DNA from: Salvelinus alpinus
Taxonomy: Eukaryota; Chordata; Actinopteri; Salmoniformes; Salmonidae
DNA: 64,000 bases
Direction of reading: 5' to 3'
NCBI RefSeq assembly: GCF_045679555.1
Contig: NC_092096.1
Location: forward strand, 29,764,624 to 29,828,623
Shown here: piece by piece, positions 12,077 through 24,172 of the stretch
Layout of the letters: each line of letters begins with the position of its first letter
Numbering within the stretch: position 1 is the first letter of the stretch
Translations under genes and position numbers: made by a program
The notes under the pieces: generated by a model
What the model saw: the letters and a program-made list of their open reading frames with translations, nothing else
Databases searched by the model: none
What the model was told of the DNA's origin: nothing

Positions 12077-12124
12077 ATTGGTCATGCACGCCTGTTGACC
12101 CCTGACCCCAGGAAGCATATAAAA
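12077..12124 (+). promoter_or_regulatory. Candidate promoter-like cluster: inverted CCAAT, DR1-like repeat, TATA box
   Basis: ATTGG lies at 12077-12081, the direct repeat TGACCCCTGACCC at 12096-12108 (two nuclear-receptor half-sites spaced by one base on the other strand) and TATAAAA at 12118-12124. The order and spacing fit a small TATA promoter, but no coding exon was found within the next 2 kb, so function is uncertain. Confidence 0.25.
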
Positions 12125-13127
12125 CAGCAGGATGTTTGCACAAGGCCAATTCATAAGTGCTGCGAGACACAGTGGCCAATATCCCCTCCCTTCTCTGTGC
12201 TAGCCTGCCAGTCCACTCTAATCAGATACATTTGTCTTTGTTTCTACCTAATTTATACAGCATGTGGAGGGAGGGACCACAATACACAGGGCCCCCTGCC
12301 TGCAGTTACTCATGGAAAATGAAGTCACCAGGTTAAATGAAAATGTATAGCTTCATTGATCATGTGATTTCTAGATAAAACACTGTCCTTGGTGAAGGGA
12401 AAGCATGGTCACAATGCAATTTCATTTGTTTTGATTAGGGAGTGGGTTACATTTTGTCATGTTTGGCTGGATGTTAGAGGTTAAAAGCATTATTCCTGGT
12501 GACTGGCTTCTGTGCATCTATAGCAGTCTGTTGGTGGTTGGAAATGGATGGCTGTTGGAGTTGTAAGCTCTGGGATAGCCTGACCCTTGTTGATTTATGT
12601 TGCCTATCCTAAGAGGTTTACCTTATCTAATGCAGCGTTTTTTCTTGAACTTTGAACTTTCTATGAAACTCAAACCGCGTTGGTTGAGTTGAAAGTCAGG
12701 CTAAACTCAACATTTATTTATATATTTTGATTAATTTGCTATCTAGATAGACATTTCAAATAACGTTGAGGTTGTTCATCTGTGGGCCATTCAGGTCTCC
12801 ATCCGTGTTGAAGCTATTGTTTTTGGGGAATGTGAGGCGTTAAAAATGTTCCAAGATGGATGGCACTGACTTTCCCTTGCTCTGAGACTTTGTGTACATT
12901 ATACCTTATTGTTACCATTTACGTAGCGAAAGGCTTGGACTTCTACATACACAAACTGGGCTTAGACTTTGGGCTGCCAGACAGACCACTGACAGCTATT
13001 CTGTGTTGAATGAGTAGAGATGAACAGTGGAAGCAGATGTAGAGAGAATGCCTGGTTCACTATTTCCTCAGTGGTCAAAAAAGGTCATTCCTCTGATTGA
13101 CACTTGGATTGTGATGGAGAAACATGA

Positions 13128-13379
13128 CCATTCCCAGTTGACATGATCTGCTCAGGGAAGAATGGCCCTAGAATACTGACTGGCATCCGCTGCTTTGAGC
13201 AGAACGACTACTGACCGATTCGCCACCGCCGTGAGCCGATTGAAGAAGGAATGTCCCGTTGAGAATTGTTCTACATTGACACAAACTGATACATTCCGGC
13301 AGAAGATCCCAATGAACAGCTGAAGATCCTGGTGATGATCCACATGATCCAAGATGACAGTCAAATTACGGGAGTCTAG
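13128..13379 (+). pseudogene. Possible decayed coding segment, family not recognised
   Basis: One + frame gives protein-like segments with no frameshift but three TGA codons, then a TAG. The segments are VDMICSGKNGPRILTGIRCF with EQNDY, PIRHRREPIEEGMSR, ELFYIDTN, and YIPAEDPNEQLKILVMIHMI with QDDSQITGV; TGA at 13212, 13260 and 13287; TAG at 13377. Each stop is one base change from an Arg or Gln codon. The opposite strand is open over the same stretch but its product is V/L-rich, as expected of an antisense shadow. I cannot name the family, and chance is possible. Confidence 0.3.
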
Positions 13380-14990
13380 ATGCAGAACTAAAAACACCCT
13401 AACACCCGAACCTTCTGCCTTCACCCTCATGTTAAACTGTCAGCTACAGCCAAGTAGATTATGATGGATCGGTCTGTGTGGAATGTTGTTTTCGTAAGGT
13501 TCTCTAGGCTCTGATTGGTTCTCTAGTAACTCATCAGCATCCGTCTTTAGGGGTGTTCAGAGGTATTATCAAAAGCTTTTGACCCACCAACCAAATCATT
13601 AGCATATTGCTGATAGGAGAATTTAGTTGGAGGTTAAAGCAACAATCCCCTTTACAAGATGGACAGCTGCTTTTAATACCAGATTGTCAGCTTCCAACTT
13701 ACCAGGTGGGTCGGCACGAATACGGCTGCATTCTTTCCGAGGCTTCGGTTGTGTGTTTTTAAACTAGTATCCATCTACAACCTCTCTGAGGAGGAAGAGT
13801 TAATAAGTCCTCCACCTGTCTAAAGGAAGGTCAAACTACATCCTGGGTGTTCACTTGTTTTCTGTCCCAGTAGAAACTGTCGGCAGGGTCACATGAGTTC
13901 CAGACAGGAGCGCTCCATGTTAGATCCTGGGAACTGATACACTCAGGATTGAAGGAGAGTGTTTTCAGGTGTTCCTATTCCAGGAGTAGTAGCCTAGCTG
14001 GCTGTGCTGTTCTGTTCATACTGTTGTATTTTACCTCTTTGGCCACTTGCTTTGATATTGTTTCAATTTTCCGCCACAAAGGCAGTAGAACTCTCCATCA
14101 GCACTAGAACTCTTCATCAGTAGTGCTTGTTGGCTGATGGGAGATGAGGAGAAATAAATGAACACAATATCAGTGATGTAAAATGAGGGATGAAATGTAA
14201 TCAAATCCAGTAGAAGGCAGAAGTCATTGTAATGGAATTGAATGGTGCTTTATGGGAGGGTAATGACCCATAACCATGTACTTGACAAGCATAGAGGAAG
14301 CTATGATAATGGAAGAGAATGAGAAGCACTGTACTATAGCTCTGGTCATGAGGTGAAACTTACTGTGGTATCTGCCTATCGGTCAGTCTTTCCGCTCTCT
14401 CATCATTTGAATAACTTATTTAGTAGCTGGTAACATCCGCTGAGTAATGCTACACAGATGTCTGTGGCTTCTCAATGTGAATGGAGCACTTTGAGCAGCT
14501 GAAATATGGACAGAAATAAATAGACTAGTCCATTCGCTATTATGAATCATTGGAGGAGGCAATTATTATAGTGTGCAAGGGCCATTGGTCCTTTAAATTT
14601 GACCTTTTCCTGATAACTGTTCACATCATGACATAAGGTAACATACATCTGTACTAGACCCATTGTCACCCTCCAAAATCCATAAATCTAAATTATATGC
14701 CATAGATCCCTGGATAGGAAGGTCAGAATTATCTCTGCTAGTAACTGTACCTGTAACTGTACCCTTTATCACAGACAATGGCTAGACAAAAATACAGGAA
14801 GTGGTATAAATCTTATAACTCAACTCCAATACGCTTTTCCTATTGAGCTAGAGATAGAGAACCTGCGATGGCACATATGATATTATTATACTGTACCCCT
14901 TGCTGAGGTGTCTAGCACTGTGACAGACAATATTGTTCAGTGGCAGGGGGTGAGGGGTGGGGTTCTCCATACAGTTCACTGTGCTGTATA

Positions 14991-15175
14991 CCAGACCTGG
15001 GTCCAGATACTATTTGAAATCTTTCAAATTCTTTAAGTGCTTGCTCTAGCCTGCCTGGAGTGACAGATGGTCAGGGTTTGCACTGTTGCGACTACTCTAT
15101 TGGCCAGGAAAGCTAATTCAAGCCTAGTGGAAGTATTTACAAATAATTTCAAGTAGTGTTTGAACCCAGGTGTGG
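14991..15175. mobile_element. Small MITE with CCAGACCTGGGT ends
   Basis: Starts CCAGACCTGGGT and ends ACCCAGGTGTGG, imperfect inverted repeats. TGTATA flanks both sides (14985-14990 and 15176-15181), consistent with a target duplication. Non-autonomous; superfamily not assigned. Confidence 0.6.
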
Positions 15176-15181
15176 TGTATA

Positions 15182-16461
15182 CATGTCATAAACAACAGGA
15201 AGGCCTCACACAGAGCCAGTCTAGGTCACAGACAACAAATGGAGCAGTTGAGATTAAAGTTGACTTGTACAGTGCACCTTAGGGAAGGAAGGAGGAGAGA
15301 GTATAACCGTTGATTGATCCCATAATCTAACTCTGGCCCTTCCTGTGGGACTTTCTGGGAGCTGGTATACATGAGACTGTGTTGGCAGAACTAATGGTGA
15401 GAAGCAGCGCTATTATTAGACACCTGATGTCTGTCTTTCCTTGCACCCTGTCTGCCTTAGTCTTCATTGGGCGACCTCGAAGGTATGCGATTCATAATAG
15501 GATCAGGTATGGCGATATTATGAACAGTGTTCTGGGTTGAATTTAGTTTGTGGAATTCATGTAGTCTGGGGTCAAACAGACGTCAGCCAGAAGCTAGTTG
15601 AGAAGTAATCGTTCATTTTGACACAGACTCGCTCTTATGAGTCTGTCTGGGTATTATGAGTCACTTAGTTAATTGAGTTCCTCCTCTCCTTTCTCTATAG
15701 GCTGTTATTTCTGGACCTTCCGTCCAGCCTCCACTGTGAGATCACAGGATGTCCTTTAGATATGGAAATGCCCTCGTTTATAGAAAGTCTCCCTCTGTTT
15801 CCCTCTCAAATGCCAAGTCATTCCACATTAGACTGAAGAAGTAGTCTCGGCTGCGCTGATTCTACCAGAACTGCAACTGTACTACAGTAATGGAATTCTT
15901 AAACACGGTCCGAGGGGAGCGCTTTAAAAGACGAGTGTCTGAGGAGATCTACCTCAAGCTGTTTCAACACCGACCGTGACTCTGGCTGAATTCCTCCTCT
16001 CTCTCTGTCCAGGGTGGCAACGGCCAGTCTATTAATCTAACACACGGTGCTTTTCAGATCAGATTCCCCCCTCTCGCTGCCTGGCAGGTTGTTACTGATC
16101 CCACTATTCACGTTTTCTGCTGTTGTTATTGCAGTCTTTCATGGCTAAGTGGCAGCGGCGGCCTCAGCTATGTGCTGTGTGGACAGATGGAGGGAGGGAT
16201 ATGCAAAACCAGAGCAGCTGCACCAACAGAGAAAACAATATGTCCTTATTATACCTCTCGTAACACGCAAATCAATCCCTCATTAGCTCGTTCAGGCGTC
16301 CACCACTCACGCTCCTGCCTCGTTATCACGCCCGTCATTCCCATGGTAATTGAGGAGAGGGTTTGCAATAAGCTTCAGTTCGCTGATTAGGATGTCGTGT
16401 GCAATTTGGGTAGTATTTGTCAGCGATACATAGGCTGTCCGAAATGGCATGCTATTCCCTA
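15182..16461. other. Intergenic DNA, no gene recognised
   Basis: GC-richer than its surroundings between 15880 and 16330. It contains a 29-codon open frame at 15890-15979 (begins MEFLNTVRGERFKRR) that has no other support. Confidence 0.4.
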
Positions 16462-16762
16462 TACACAGAGTGTACAAAACATTAAGAACACCTTCCTAAT
16501 ATTGAGTTGCATCCCCTTTTGCCCTCAGAACAGCCTCAAGTTGTCGGGGAATGGACTCTACAAGGTGTAAAGCGTTCCACAGGGATGCTGGTACATGTTG
16601 ACTCCAATGCTTCCCACAGTTGGGTCAAGTTGGCTTGGCTGTCTTTTGTCTTGTCCATTCACTCTCTGAATGGCAGACATTCACCATCCATGTGTCAACA
16701 TCTCCAGACTTAAAAATCCTTCTTTAACCTATCTCCTCCCCTTCATCTACACTGATTGAAGT

Positions 16763-18558
16763 GCATTTACTAGCGGAACCCCCCCCACATTCCACTGAAA
16801 AGGCAGCGCGCAAAATTCAAAAAATATTTTTTTGAAATATTTAACTTTCACACATTAACAAGTCCAATACAGCAGATGAAAGATAAACATCTTGTGAATC
16901 CAGCCAACATGTCCGATTTTTTAAATGTTTTACAGCGAAAACACCACATATTTATGTTAGCTCACCACCAAATACAAAAAAGCACAGACATTTCTTTCAC
17001 AGCACAGGTAGCTTGCACAAAACCCCCAAATAGAGATAGAATTAGTCACTAACCAAGAAACAACTTCATCAGATGACAGTCTTATAACATGTTATACAAT
17101 AAATCTATGTTTTGTTCGAAAAATGTGCATATTTCAGGTATAAATCATAGTTTTACATTGCAGCTACAATCACAAATATCACCAAAGCAGCTAGAATAAC
17201 TACAGAGAGCAACGTGAAATACCTAAATACTCATCATAAAACATTTGTGAAAAATACATGGTGTACAGCAAATGAAAGACAAACATCTTGTGAATCCAGC
17301 CAATATTTCAGATTTTTTAAGTGTTTTACAGCGAAAACACAATATAGCATTATATTAGCTTACTACAATAGCCAACCACACAACCGCATTCATTCACCGC
17401 AAAGGTAGCGATCGCAAAAAAACAGCAAAAGATATAAATTTATTCACTAACCTTGATAAACTTCATCAGATGACAGTCCTATAACATTGTGTTACACAAT
17501 ACATATATGTTTTGTTCGAAAATTTGCATATTTAGCGGTACAAATCGTGGTTATACAATGTGAATACGTAGCCAAACCGCACAAAATTATCCGGATATAT
17601 TTCTGACACTCACCTAATCTAATCAAAGAACTCATCATAAACTTTACTAAAAAATACATGTTGTACAGCAAATGAAAGATACACTAGTTCTTAATGCAAT
17701 CGCCGTGTTAGAATTCTAAAAAATAACTTTAGTACGACATACAGCTTACGTTATAGCGAGACAGCGCCTGCAATGAGGGCGGAAAATAGTACTAAACATT
17801 TTCCACAGAAATAAGAAATAACATCATAAATGGTTCCTACTTTTGCTGAGCTTCCATCAGAATGTTGTACAAGGAGTCCTTTGTCCAGAATAATCGTTGT
17901 TTAGTGTTAGAATGTCCTCTTCTCCTGTCGAATTAGCAACCAAAGCTAGCCAAGTGGCGCGAAGTTGTCCATCTTCACCAAACGCAGAGAACGGAAAACG
18001 CCAAATCTCCCGATAAACGTTCAATAATCTGATAAAACTATATTGAAAAAACATACTTTACGATGATATTATCACATGTATCAAATAAAATCAAAGCCGG
18101 AGATATTAGCCGTCTATACCGAAAGCTTTTCAGAAGGCAATCCAGGGTTCCTTCCCGCGCCTTGCTGAACAAAGGAAATTTGGGGTCACGTCATTCCAAG
18201 AGCTCTTGTTCGACCTCAGATCAAGCTAGACACCCCATTCCACCTCTCACTGCCTCTTGACATCTAGTGGAAGGCATATGAAGTGCATGTATATACATAG
18301 ATTTCAAGCAAATGAATAGGAAGGCCCTGGAACAGAGCCTCGATTTCAGATTTTTCACTTCCTGACAGGAAGTTTGCTGCAAAATGAGTTCTGTTTTACT
18401 CACAGATATATAATTCAAACGGTTTTAGAAACTTGAGAGTGTTTTCTATCCAATAGTAATAATAATATGCATATTGTACGATCTAGAATAGAGTACGAGG
18501 CCGTTTAAATTGGGCACGATTTTTTCCCAAAGTGAAAACAGCGCCCCCCTATCCCAAA
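16763..18558. mobile_element. 1.8 kb interspersed repeat inserted in the MITE, GAAGT duplication
   Basis: The inserted block is flanked by direct GAAGT copies (16758-16762, 18559-18563), consistent with a 5-bp target duplication. Its sequence resembles a common salmonid dispersed repeat, known to me only by appearance (ends near GCGCCCCCCTATCCCAAA). It has no long reading frame. It contains an internal tandem duplication of about 400 bp. Confidence 0.6.
16862..17660. repeat. Internal tandem duplication, about 397-bp unit, two copies
   Basis: Shared landmarks recur about 395-400 bp apart: AAACATCTTGTGAATCCAGC at 16886 and 17281, CTTCATCAGATGACAGTC at 17064 and 17461, and ATGTTTTGTTCGAAAA near 17110 and 17507. 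The start of a third copy (CAGCAAATGAAAGA) is seen near 17668. Confidence 0.8.
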
Positions 18559-18635
18559 GAAGTTTTTAACAAGCGACATCAATAAGGGATCATAGCTTTC
18601 ACCAGGTGTTCCTAATGTTTTGAACACTCAGTGTA

Positions 18636-21468
18636 TAGTGCACTACTTTTGACCAGAGCACTATGGAGTGCTTGTACTCCAGCTGATGGGGGTTCAATAC
18701 CTGTGGTGGATACACAGTGGGGGAGCAGGACACGGTCAGCTCTCTGCCTCACATCTTTTATCATCTCCAATTAGTTGTTAATTGTTGCTAATTCGTTAGA
18801 GCCTGTAGCTATGATAATGACTTTCCACCTGTACTGTTTCACCAGGCAGTACTTGCACAGTAGGAACCAATTGGAGGTTTCATTGGCTCAGTGTTGCCAG
18901 CATGATGCTGGCAACACCAAGGTTGTGGGTTCAACTCCCGCACAGGCCACTGAATACAGCTCTCTTAGTCACTTTCGCATCTGTGAAATGATGCGAAGCT
19001 GAAGGCAAATGTCCAAAGAAAAATGAGTGGAGAAATCTTGATTTGTGTTAAGAATAAGACCAAACTTGAAGGGAGGAATATTCCATGCTCAGCCTGATAG
19101 ATTGTCCATGTAGTCTCAGAGTTTCTGTTGTATTACATTATGAACGCTCCGGTATAGAATCACATACCATGAAAGCAGATGTGTGTGACGGAATATTTTG
19201 GCTTAGAGTGGAACCACCCGTAACCCTAGCCATCGCTCAATGTATTTAACTTCGGTGTGGCAACAAAAAACACATGCGTGTGTGTGTGTGTGTGTGCGTG
19301 GCCGCTTGTGAAACAAAGACACAGTCATAAGTACAGGTGGACAGTCCAGATTGCGTGATGAGTTCTATAAACTGAAAGATTTATTTATCCTCCCAACAAG
19401 ACGTTTTTGGAAAACTCCAAATGAAGCATACCAATGTTTTATCATCTCTGGCCTTTAGAATTTCAACACAGAGCAGACATGTTTTACATGACACCACAGA
19501 GAATGCATCCTATTCTTAGTGTGAGAGAGTTGCAGCTACCAATATTGTTTACAGTGTCAGAGAGGGCTGTTATTCAGAAAGTTTCCCTCCTCTCGTCCTC
19601 TAATAATGTATCTCAGTTCTATATGTAATGTCATGAAGATAGTTGTAGCCCATCCCTTATGTCTGAGGCTGACGTGCTCTCAGCTTCATCACAGCCATTA
19701 GTCATTTACTGCTCCTTTCTCCTCTCCTCTGTAGAGGGGCTGGTTAAAGAGGAGACCCGTCTGCCTCTATTCTCTCTGGGTGAAGAGAAGAGGCTTTCCG
19801 GCCCAATGAAATGGTCTCTCCCGCTCTGCTGCTCCGTATCCTGACAGTTTAATTGGAGAGGCATAAATCAGCCCATCTGTCAGAGAGAGGGGTAATTATT
19901 TCCCTGTGTCTCCGCTACCAGCTGTAGGAGCACACCCACACGTAGTAGTAGTAAATACACACACTAAATTAAATTTGTCTTAATATTGTGTTGCAATGTA
20001 TTTTTAACCGATTTCCTCTGAGTTAGTTTCAGAAAACACATTTGGAAAGCATTGTTCGAGCTTATTGTATATTGAAAATGTATTGAACCATAACACATTG
20101 ACAGATATGTATTTTCAATGGGGCGGTTTGCACCCAGCTCTCAAACTCTGTGAAAACTCAACCTCAAAGTTGTTAGTGTAAATCCTGCTTGCTTGCCTTT
20201 ACACATAAACTGGCAGGAACTCAAGTCATTCCAAGAGCAACACAAATGTGCCCGTTCATGGAAACGCAACCTGGGTAGAATGTACAATACCACACAGCTC
20301 TCTGGAGCACACTCTGGAAATACAGCACGCATTGGCATGTTGCTTCTATGTGTGGTAACACATCTCATTTATTTAAGTATGTGTCAGGCCTTTGAACAAT
20401 GTGCTTTTGTTTTGGCACTGTTCACTGGGCTTAAGAGGGGTACAAATGAGGAGATGCCATTACATATCTCATCCTGAGGTTCCTACTCAACTCACTAGTG
20501 GAAAATACAAGTAAATGCTCCCTCTTTTCAGAACCCCCTTAATTGTAAACCCCAAAGCTGACTCAGCACAACAGGGTTGTGTTCATTAGGCACCAAATGG
20601 AATAAAATGCACTGAAACAAGGAGAGACTACCTGGACTTGTCTAATGAGAAATGTTAATTTTCATATTATGTTGCAAAACGTTTGAACATGACCCAGGAC
20701 TCCAATGACCCCTTCAAACATGAAGTGTGTTTGGGTGTGTTTTTAAGTCACTTTGAAAGTGATATGGTCTCTGCATGGTATGGTTGCATGCTTCTGATCT
20801 TAGAGAGGACATACCACTCAGACCATGAGCCATACGCCCCCAGAGGCAACCCTACTAAAGTAGATCTCTCAGGGATGCACTAACCTGCCCTGTAAGTTAT
20901 AATTTAGGCTTCTGGCAATACCTTAGTAAATGCAATGGAATAATAAAGTGTAATATATATATATATATTAGAATGGAGAGCCAGGCTACAATAAATCACA
21001 CAAGTGGAGGAAATGAATTGTTTAGGAATATTTGTATGAATGCCATAGTAACTTCCATAGGATATCAAATTATCACCAGAATTCAAATAATGTCTTACAA
21101 CCTATTTTAATATCTCAGCATGAATAAAACATGTCCCCCGACTAACTCAATATCTGGGCTGTAACATTTTACGACACTACTATGAAATATTTGATGTTTT
21201 TGAAACTGTCTCCAGCCACTGTTAGATGTGATTTTATTATTTGGAAACATTCAACAGGAATAATATTTAATATTGGGTTGGTGTGTAGATAGTGAAGGAG
21301 GAAGGGTCTGTGTTGATTTTAATCTACTGCTGAAGGGCAATGTGACTGAATGTGTTGGGAGTGGACAGTGAGTGTCCCTAGGTAAACTGTTCAGGGCTCT
21401 GTTGGACATAAATGATTGTTACTGGCTCAGTCTCTCTCATATTCTCTCTGCTGCCTCCCTGGTTACCT
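18636..21468. other. Intergenic DNA with a SINE-like fragment, no gene
   Basis: Contains a common salmonid dispersed sequence (TAGTGCACTACTTTTGACCA near 18637), a possible SINE fragment at 18884-19000 and a short GT run near 19277. No exon was recognised. Confidence 0.5.
18884..19000 (+). repeat. Probable SINE fragment (tRNA-like promoter)
   Basis: A TTGGCTCAG start followed 40-50 bp later by GGTTGTGGGTTCAACTCCC resembles the A and B boxes of a tRNA-derived SINE. The body and tail are not clear. Confidence 0.4.
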
Positions 21469-21912
21469 CTGTCTGCCTGTGTGAGGTAAGAGTCGTCTGT
21501 CTGCCTGTGTGAGTTAGGAGTCGTCTGTCTGCCTGTGTGAGGTAAGAGTCGTCTGTCTGCTTGTGTGAGTTAGGAGTCGTCTGTCTGCCTGTGTGAGTTA
21601 GGAGTCGTCTGTCTGCCTGTGTGAGGTAAGAGTCGTCTGTCTGCTTGTGTGAGGTAAGAGTCGTCTGTCTGCCTGTGTGAGGTAAGAGTCGTCTGTCTGC
21701 CTGTGTGAGGTAAGAGTCGTCTGTCTGCCTGTGTGAGGTAAGAGTCGTCTGTCTGCCTGTGTGAGGTAGGAGTCATCTGTCTGCCTGTGTGAGGTAAGAG
21801 TCGTCTGTCTGCCTGTGTGAGGTAAGAGTCGTCTCTGCCTGTGTGAGGTAAGAGTCGTCTGTCTGCCTGTGTGAGGTAGGAGTCGTCTGTCTGCCTGTGT
21901 GAGGTAGGAGTC
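21469..21912. repeat. Minisatellite, 28-bp unit, about 16 copies
   Basis: The unit contains GTCTGTCTGCCTGTGTGAGG and TAAGAGTC, spaced 28 bp apart. Variants are gttAGGAG, ggTAAGAG and one copy with four bases deleted. The array accounts for repetitive reading frames on the minus strand. Confidence 0.95.
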
Positions 21913-21944
21913 CTCCACCAGATGAATGTTAGTACTGGGAGGGA

Positions 21945-22292
21945 TTGGGTGATCAGTTCGCTGTCTCGTTAGCTGACGGAGGGGGAGAGAAAGAGAAGCG
22001 AGGAGGGGGGGACTTCAGTAGAGTATGTAATAGGAAACCAGCCCTTTCTCTCTCTCCTCCTCTCTCTACCCTTCCTTCTCTCATCTCTTTCACTCATCAA
22101 GTCTGTCCTGCAGGCGGTTGGATGTAACAGCAGCAGCACTCTCTTCTCTGCCTTCTTTCTGGGAGAGTCACCAGGGAACCGTCTCAGTGGTACTTAAGTG
22201 CTTGACGAGGATAAGGACTGGGTCAACACAGGAACAATCAGGGAACCAGGGCTTTGGGATCGACACAGAGCAGGAGAGGAGCCTTATAAGGT
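21945..22292 (+). promoter_or_regulatory. Candidate upstream exon or promoter region of the semaphorin gene
   Basis: A GA/CT-rich block (21965-22090) is followed by CAGCAGCAGC and a stretch ending GGAGCCTTATAAG before GTGGGT at 22292. The composition suits a vertebrate 5' UTR or promoter, and it lies 7.3 kb upstream of the first coding semaphorin exon on the same strand. There is no direct evidence of transcription. Confidence 0.2.
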
Positions 22293-23485
22293 GGGTCCTA
22301 GGCTGGGCTGTCCTAGGCTGGGACAGGGGTGTGTGGACAGTCAATCTTTGTGACAGAGAGATCACTCACCAGGGCCGTGAAAGAGAGGCGGTAGTGGGAG
22401 AGAGCTGCATGGACTCGGGCTAACAGGTGCAGGGTCCCACTGGTAGACAGACTGAAAGGGAATAAGAACGGCTGAGAGGGAACACATTTAGACAAGTATT
22501 AAGAAAAGCTCCAAAAGACTTGATCCAAATGTAACCGCATTTTTTGTCTTGTTAATTTAGATGCCTGTTTACGGTTTGGTGGCTTATTTTCTCCTTTCTA
22601 TAATGATGGATAAGGGGTTTTCTGTGTTGAGTATTGTGAAGATATGTCTGAAATGACATGCTGTGAGGTGTCTGAAAAGACATGCTGATCATTGAATGTG
22701 TTTTTGGTTGTTCTTCATCACTGATGTTTGCACACATACTGTGTTTATGGTGGGATAAATGTTATATTAACATTTACATTGAGTAGAAATAAGTATAATT
22801 GTTATAGGACGTACTATTACAAATAAATCAGGGTGATCACGAGTGTGCCTTTGCTCTGGGACTGAGATTGTCACGTTGTCTGACATTAACTATATGAGTA
22901 AAAATAGGTTGTAGGTTGTGAGTCTAAGAAAATAGGTTGTGAGTCTAAGACGATTGACTATAAACCAAAGATATAGTTAAAAAGTATTATTTAATTCTAT
23001 CCAACAGGTTACTTTTGAGCCCTGAAACCTCCATTTTTATTACAAAAACATTTGTTTTTCTTAGCTCTTCCTGGTCAAACGTGTGCTTGGCATGTCCATG
23101 TACCCGAGTCGTTAACTTGTGAGTGACAGGGTGTGGTGTGAACACTCGGAGCCCCTCTGTTAGATCCTGTAGGCGGAGGGAAGACACCGATACAGACAAT
23201 TCACACAGAGTTCAACTCTTTACTCTCAGAATATTATTATTATTATCTGTTTACCATCTTTTACTTATATGCTCTAGGTCTAAATAGCATCTCTGTCATG
23301 ACTAGAGAGAGAGAGACTCTCTCTCGTGTAATTTATGTGTTGTAATTACAGTGTGGTTATCTCTATCTAAAGTAGGAATCTTTGTACAAATAGAACCAGG
23401 AAGAAGAGCGAATCTAGACCAAAACAATCCATTTATCAAGTTGTAATCCAGATGGGACTGCTTTTTCCTCATTACGTTCCATGTA
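22293..23485. other. Intergenic DNA, no gene seen
   Basis: AT-rich, with a duplicated AAAATAGGTTGTGAGTCTAAGA near 22900-22950. No coding segment was recognised. Confidence 0.5.
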
Positions 23486-23615
23486 CAGTGCATTTGGAAA
23501 ATATTCAGACCTCTTGACTTTTTCCACATTTTGTTACGTTACAGCCTTATTCTAAAATGGATACAAAACAATTCCCCTCATCAATCTACACACAATACCC
23601 CATAATGACAATAAT

Positions 23616-23703
23616 CTAGTGTACAAAGCCATATGGAGAGCCATAAACATATACATTAATTTGTCTGGCGAGACTGTACTCTGTCCAGAAATACTGCTGC
23701 TTG
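23616..23703. repeat. Host-derived segment inside Tc1, inverted copy of 28204-28285
   Basis: This 88-bp stretch is the reverse complement of 28204-28285, with about ten substitutions and a 6-bp gap. It replaces the usual Tc1 sequence between CATAATGACA and TTGCAAAT. The other copy lies 342 bp beyond the right end of the same transposon, in non-transposon DNA. Confidence 0.85.
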
Positions 23704-23809
23704 CAAATGTATAAAAAAAAAATGAAATATAACATTTGCATAAGTATTCATACCCTTTACTCAGTACTATTATGAAGCACCTTTGGCAGCAATTACAGCC
23801 TTGAGTCTT

Positions 23810-24165
23810 ATGTATGACGCTACACGCTTGTAGCGTGTATTTGGGGAGTTTCTCCCATTCTTCTCTGCAGATCCTTTCAAGCTCTGTTAGGTTGGATGGG
23901 GAGCGTCGCTGTACAGCTATTTTCAGGTCTCTCCAGAGATGTTTGATCGGGTTCAAGTCCGGGCTCTGGCTGGGCCACTAAAGGACATTTAAAGACTTGT
24001 CTTTGTTCCATTCATCTTTACCTCGATCCTGACTAGTCTCCCAGTTCCTGCTACTGAAAAACATCCCCACAGCATGATGCTGCCACCACCATGCTTCACC
24101 GTAGGGATGGTGCCAGGTTTCCTCCATACGGGACGCTTGGCCTTCAGGCCAAAGAGTACAATCTT
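23810..24165 (-). pseudogene. Tc1-like transposase, C-terminal part (minus strand)
   Basis: The minus strand encodes [20 protein letters not shown] followed by NLTELERICREEWEKLP, the C-terminal region that includes the third acidic residue area of Tc1 DDE transposases. It is separated from the N-terminal part (27180-27490) by the LINE and the LTR. Confidence 0.85.
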
Positions 24166-24172
24166 GGTTTCA

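Larger units (their letters stand above)
9349..14984. other. Long intergenic stretch without recognised gene
   Basis: About 5.6 kb of mostly unique DNA. It contains a possible promoter-like cluster (12077-12124), a degraded protein-like frame (13128-13379) and a short splice-bounded open stretch near 11103-11171. No complete exon chain could be assembled. Confidence 0.5.
16464..18633. mobile_element. Tc1-type MITE split by a 1.8 kb insertion
   Basis: Left end CACAGAGTGTACAAAACATT at 16464 and right end AATGTTTTGAACACTCAGTG at 18633 are inverted repeats flanked by TA. The intact family is a short element without transposase. Here its sequence is interrupted after GAAGT (16758-16762) and resumes after GAAGT (18559-18563). 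Confidence 0.8.

Noticed and set aside
13152..13430. 92-codon minus-strand frame
   Set aside because: It is V/L-rich and shares codon boundaries with the more protein-like + frame; judged an antisense shadow.
21469..21912. Repeated Thr/Arg/Gln peptide frames on the minus strand
   Set aside because: They come from the 28-bp minisatellite; 28 is not a multiple of three and the frames shift along the array.
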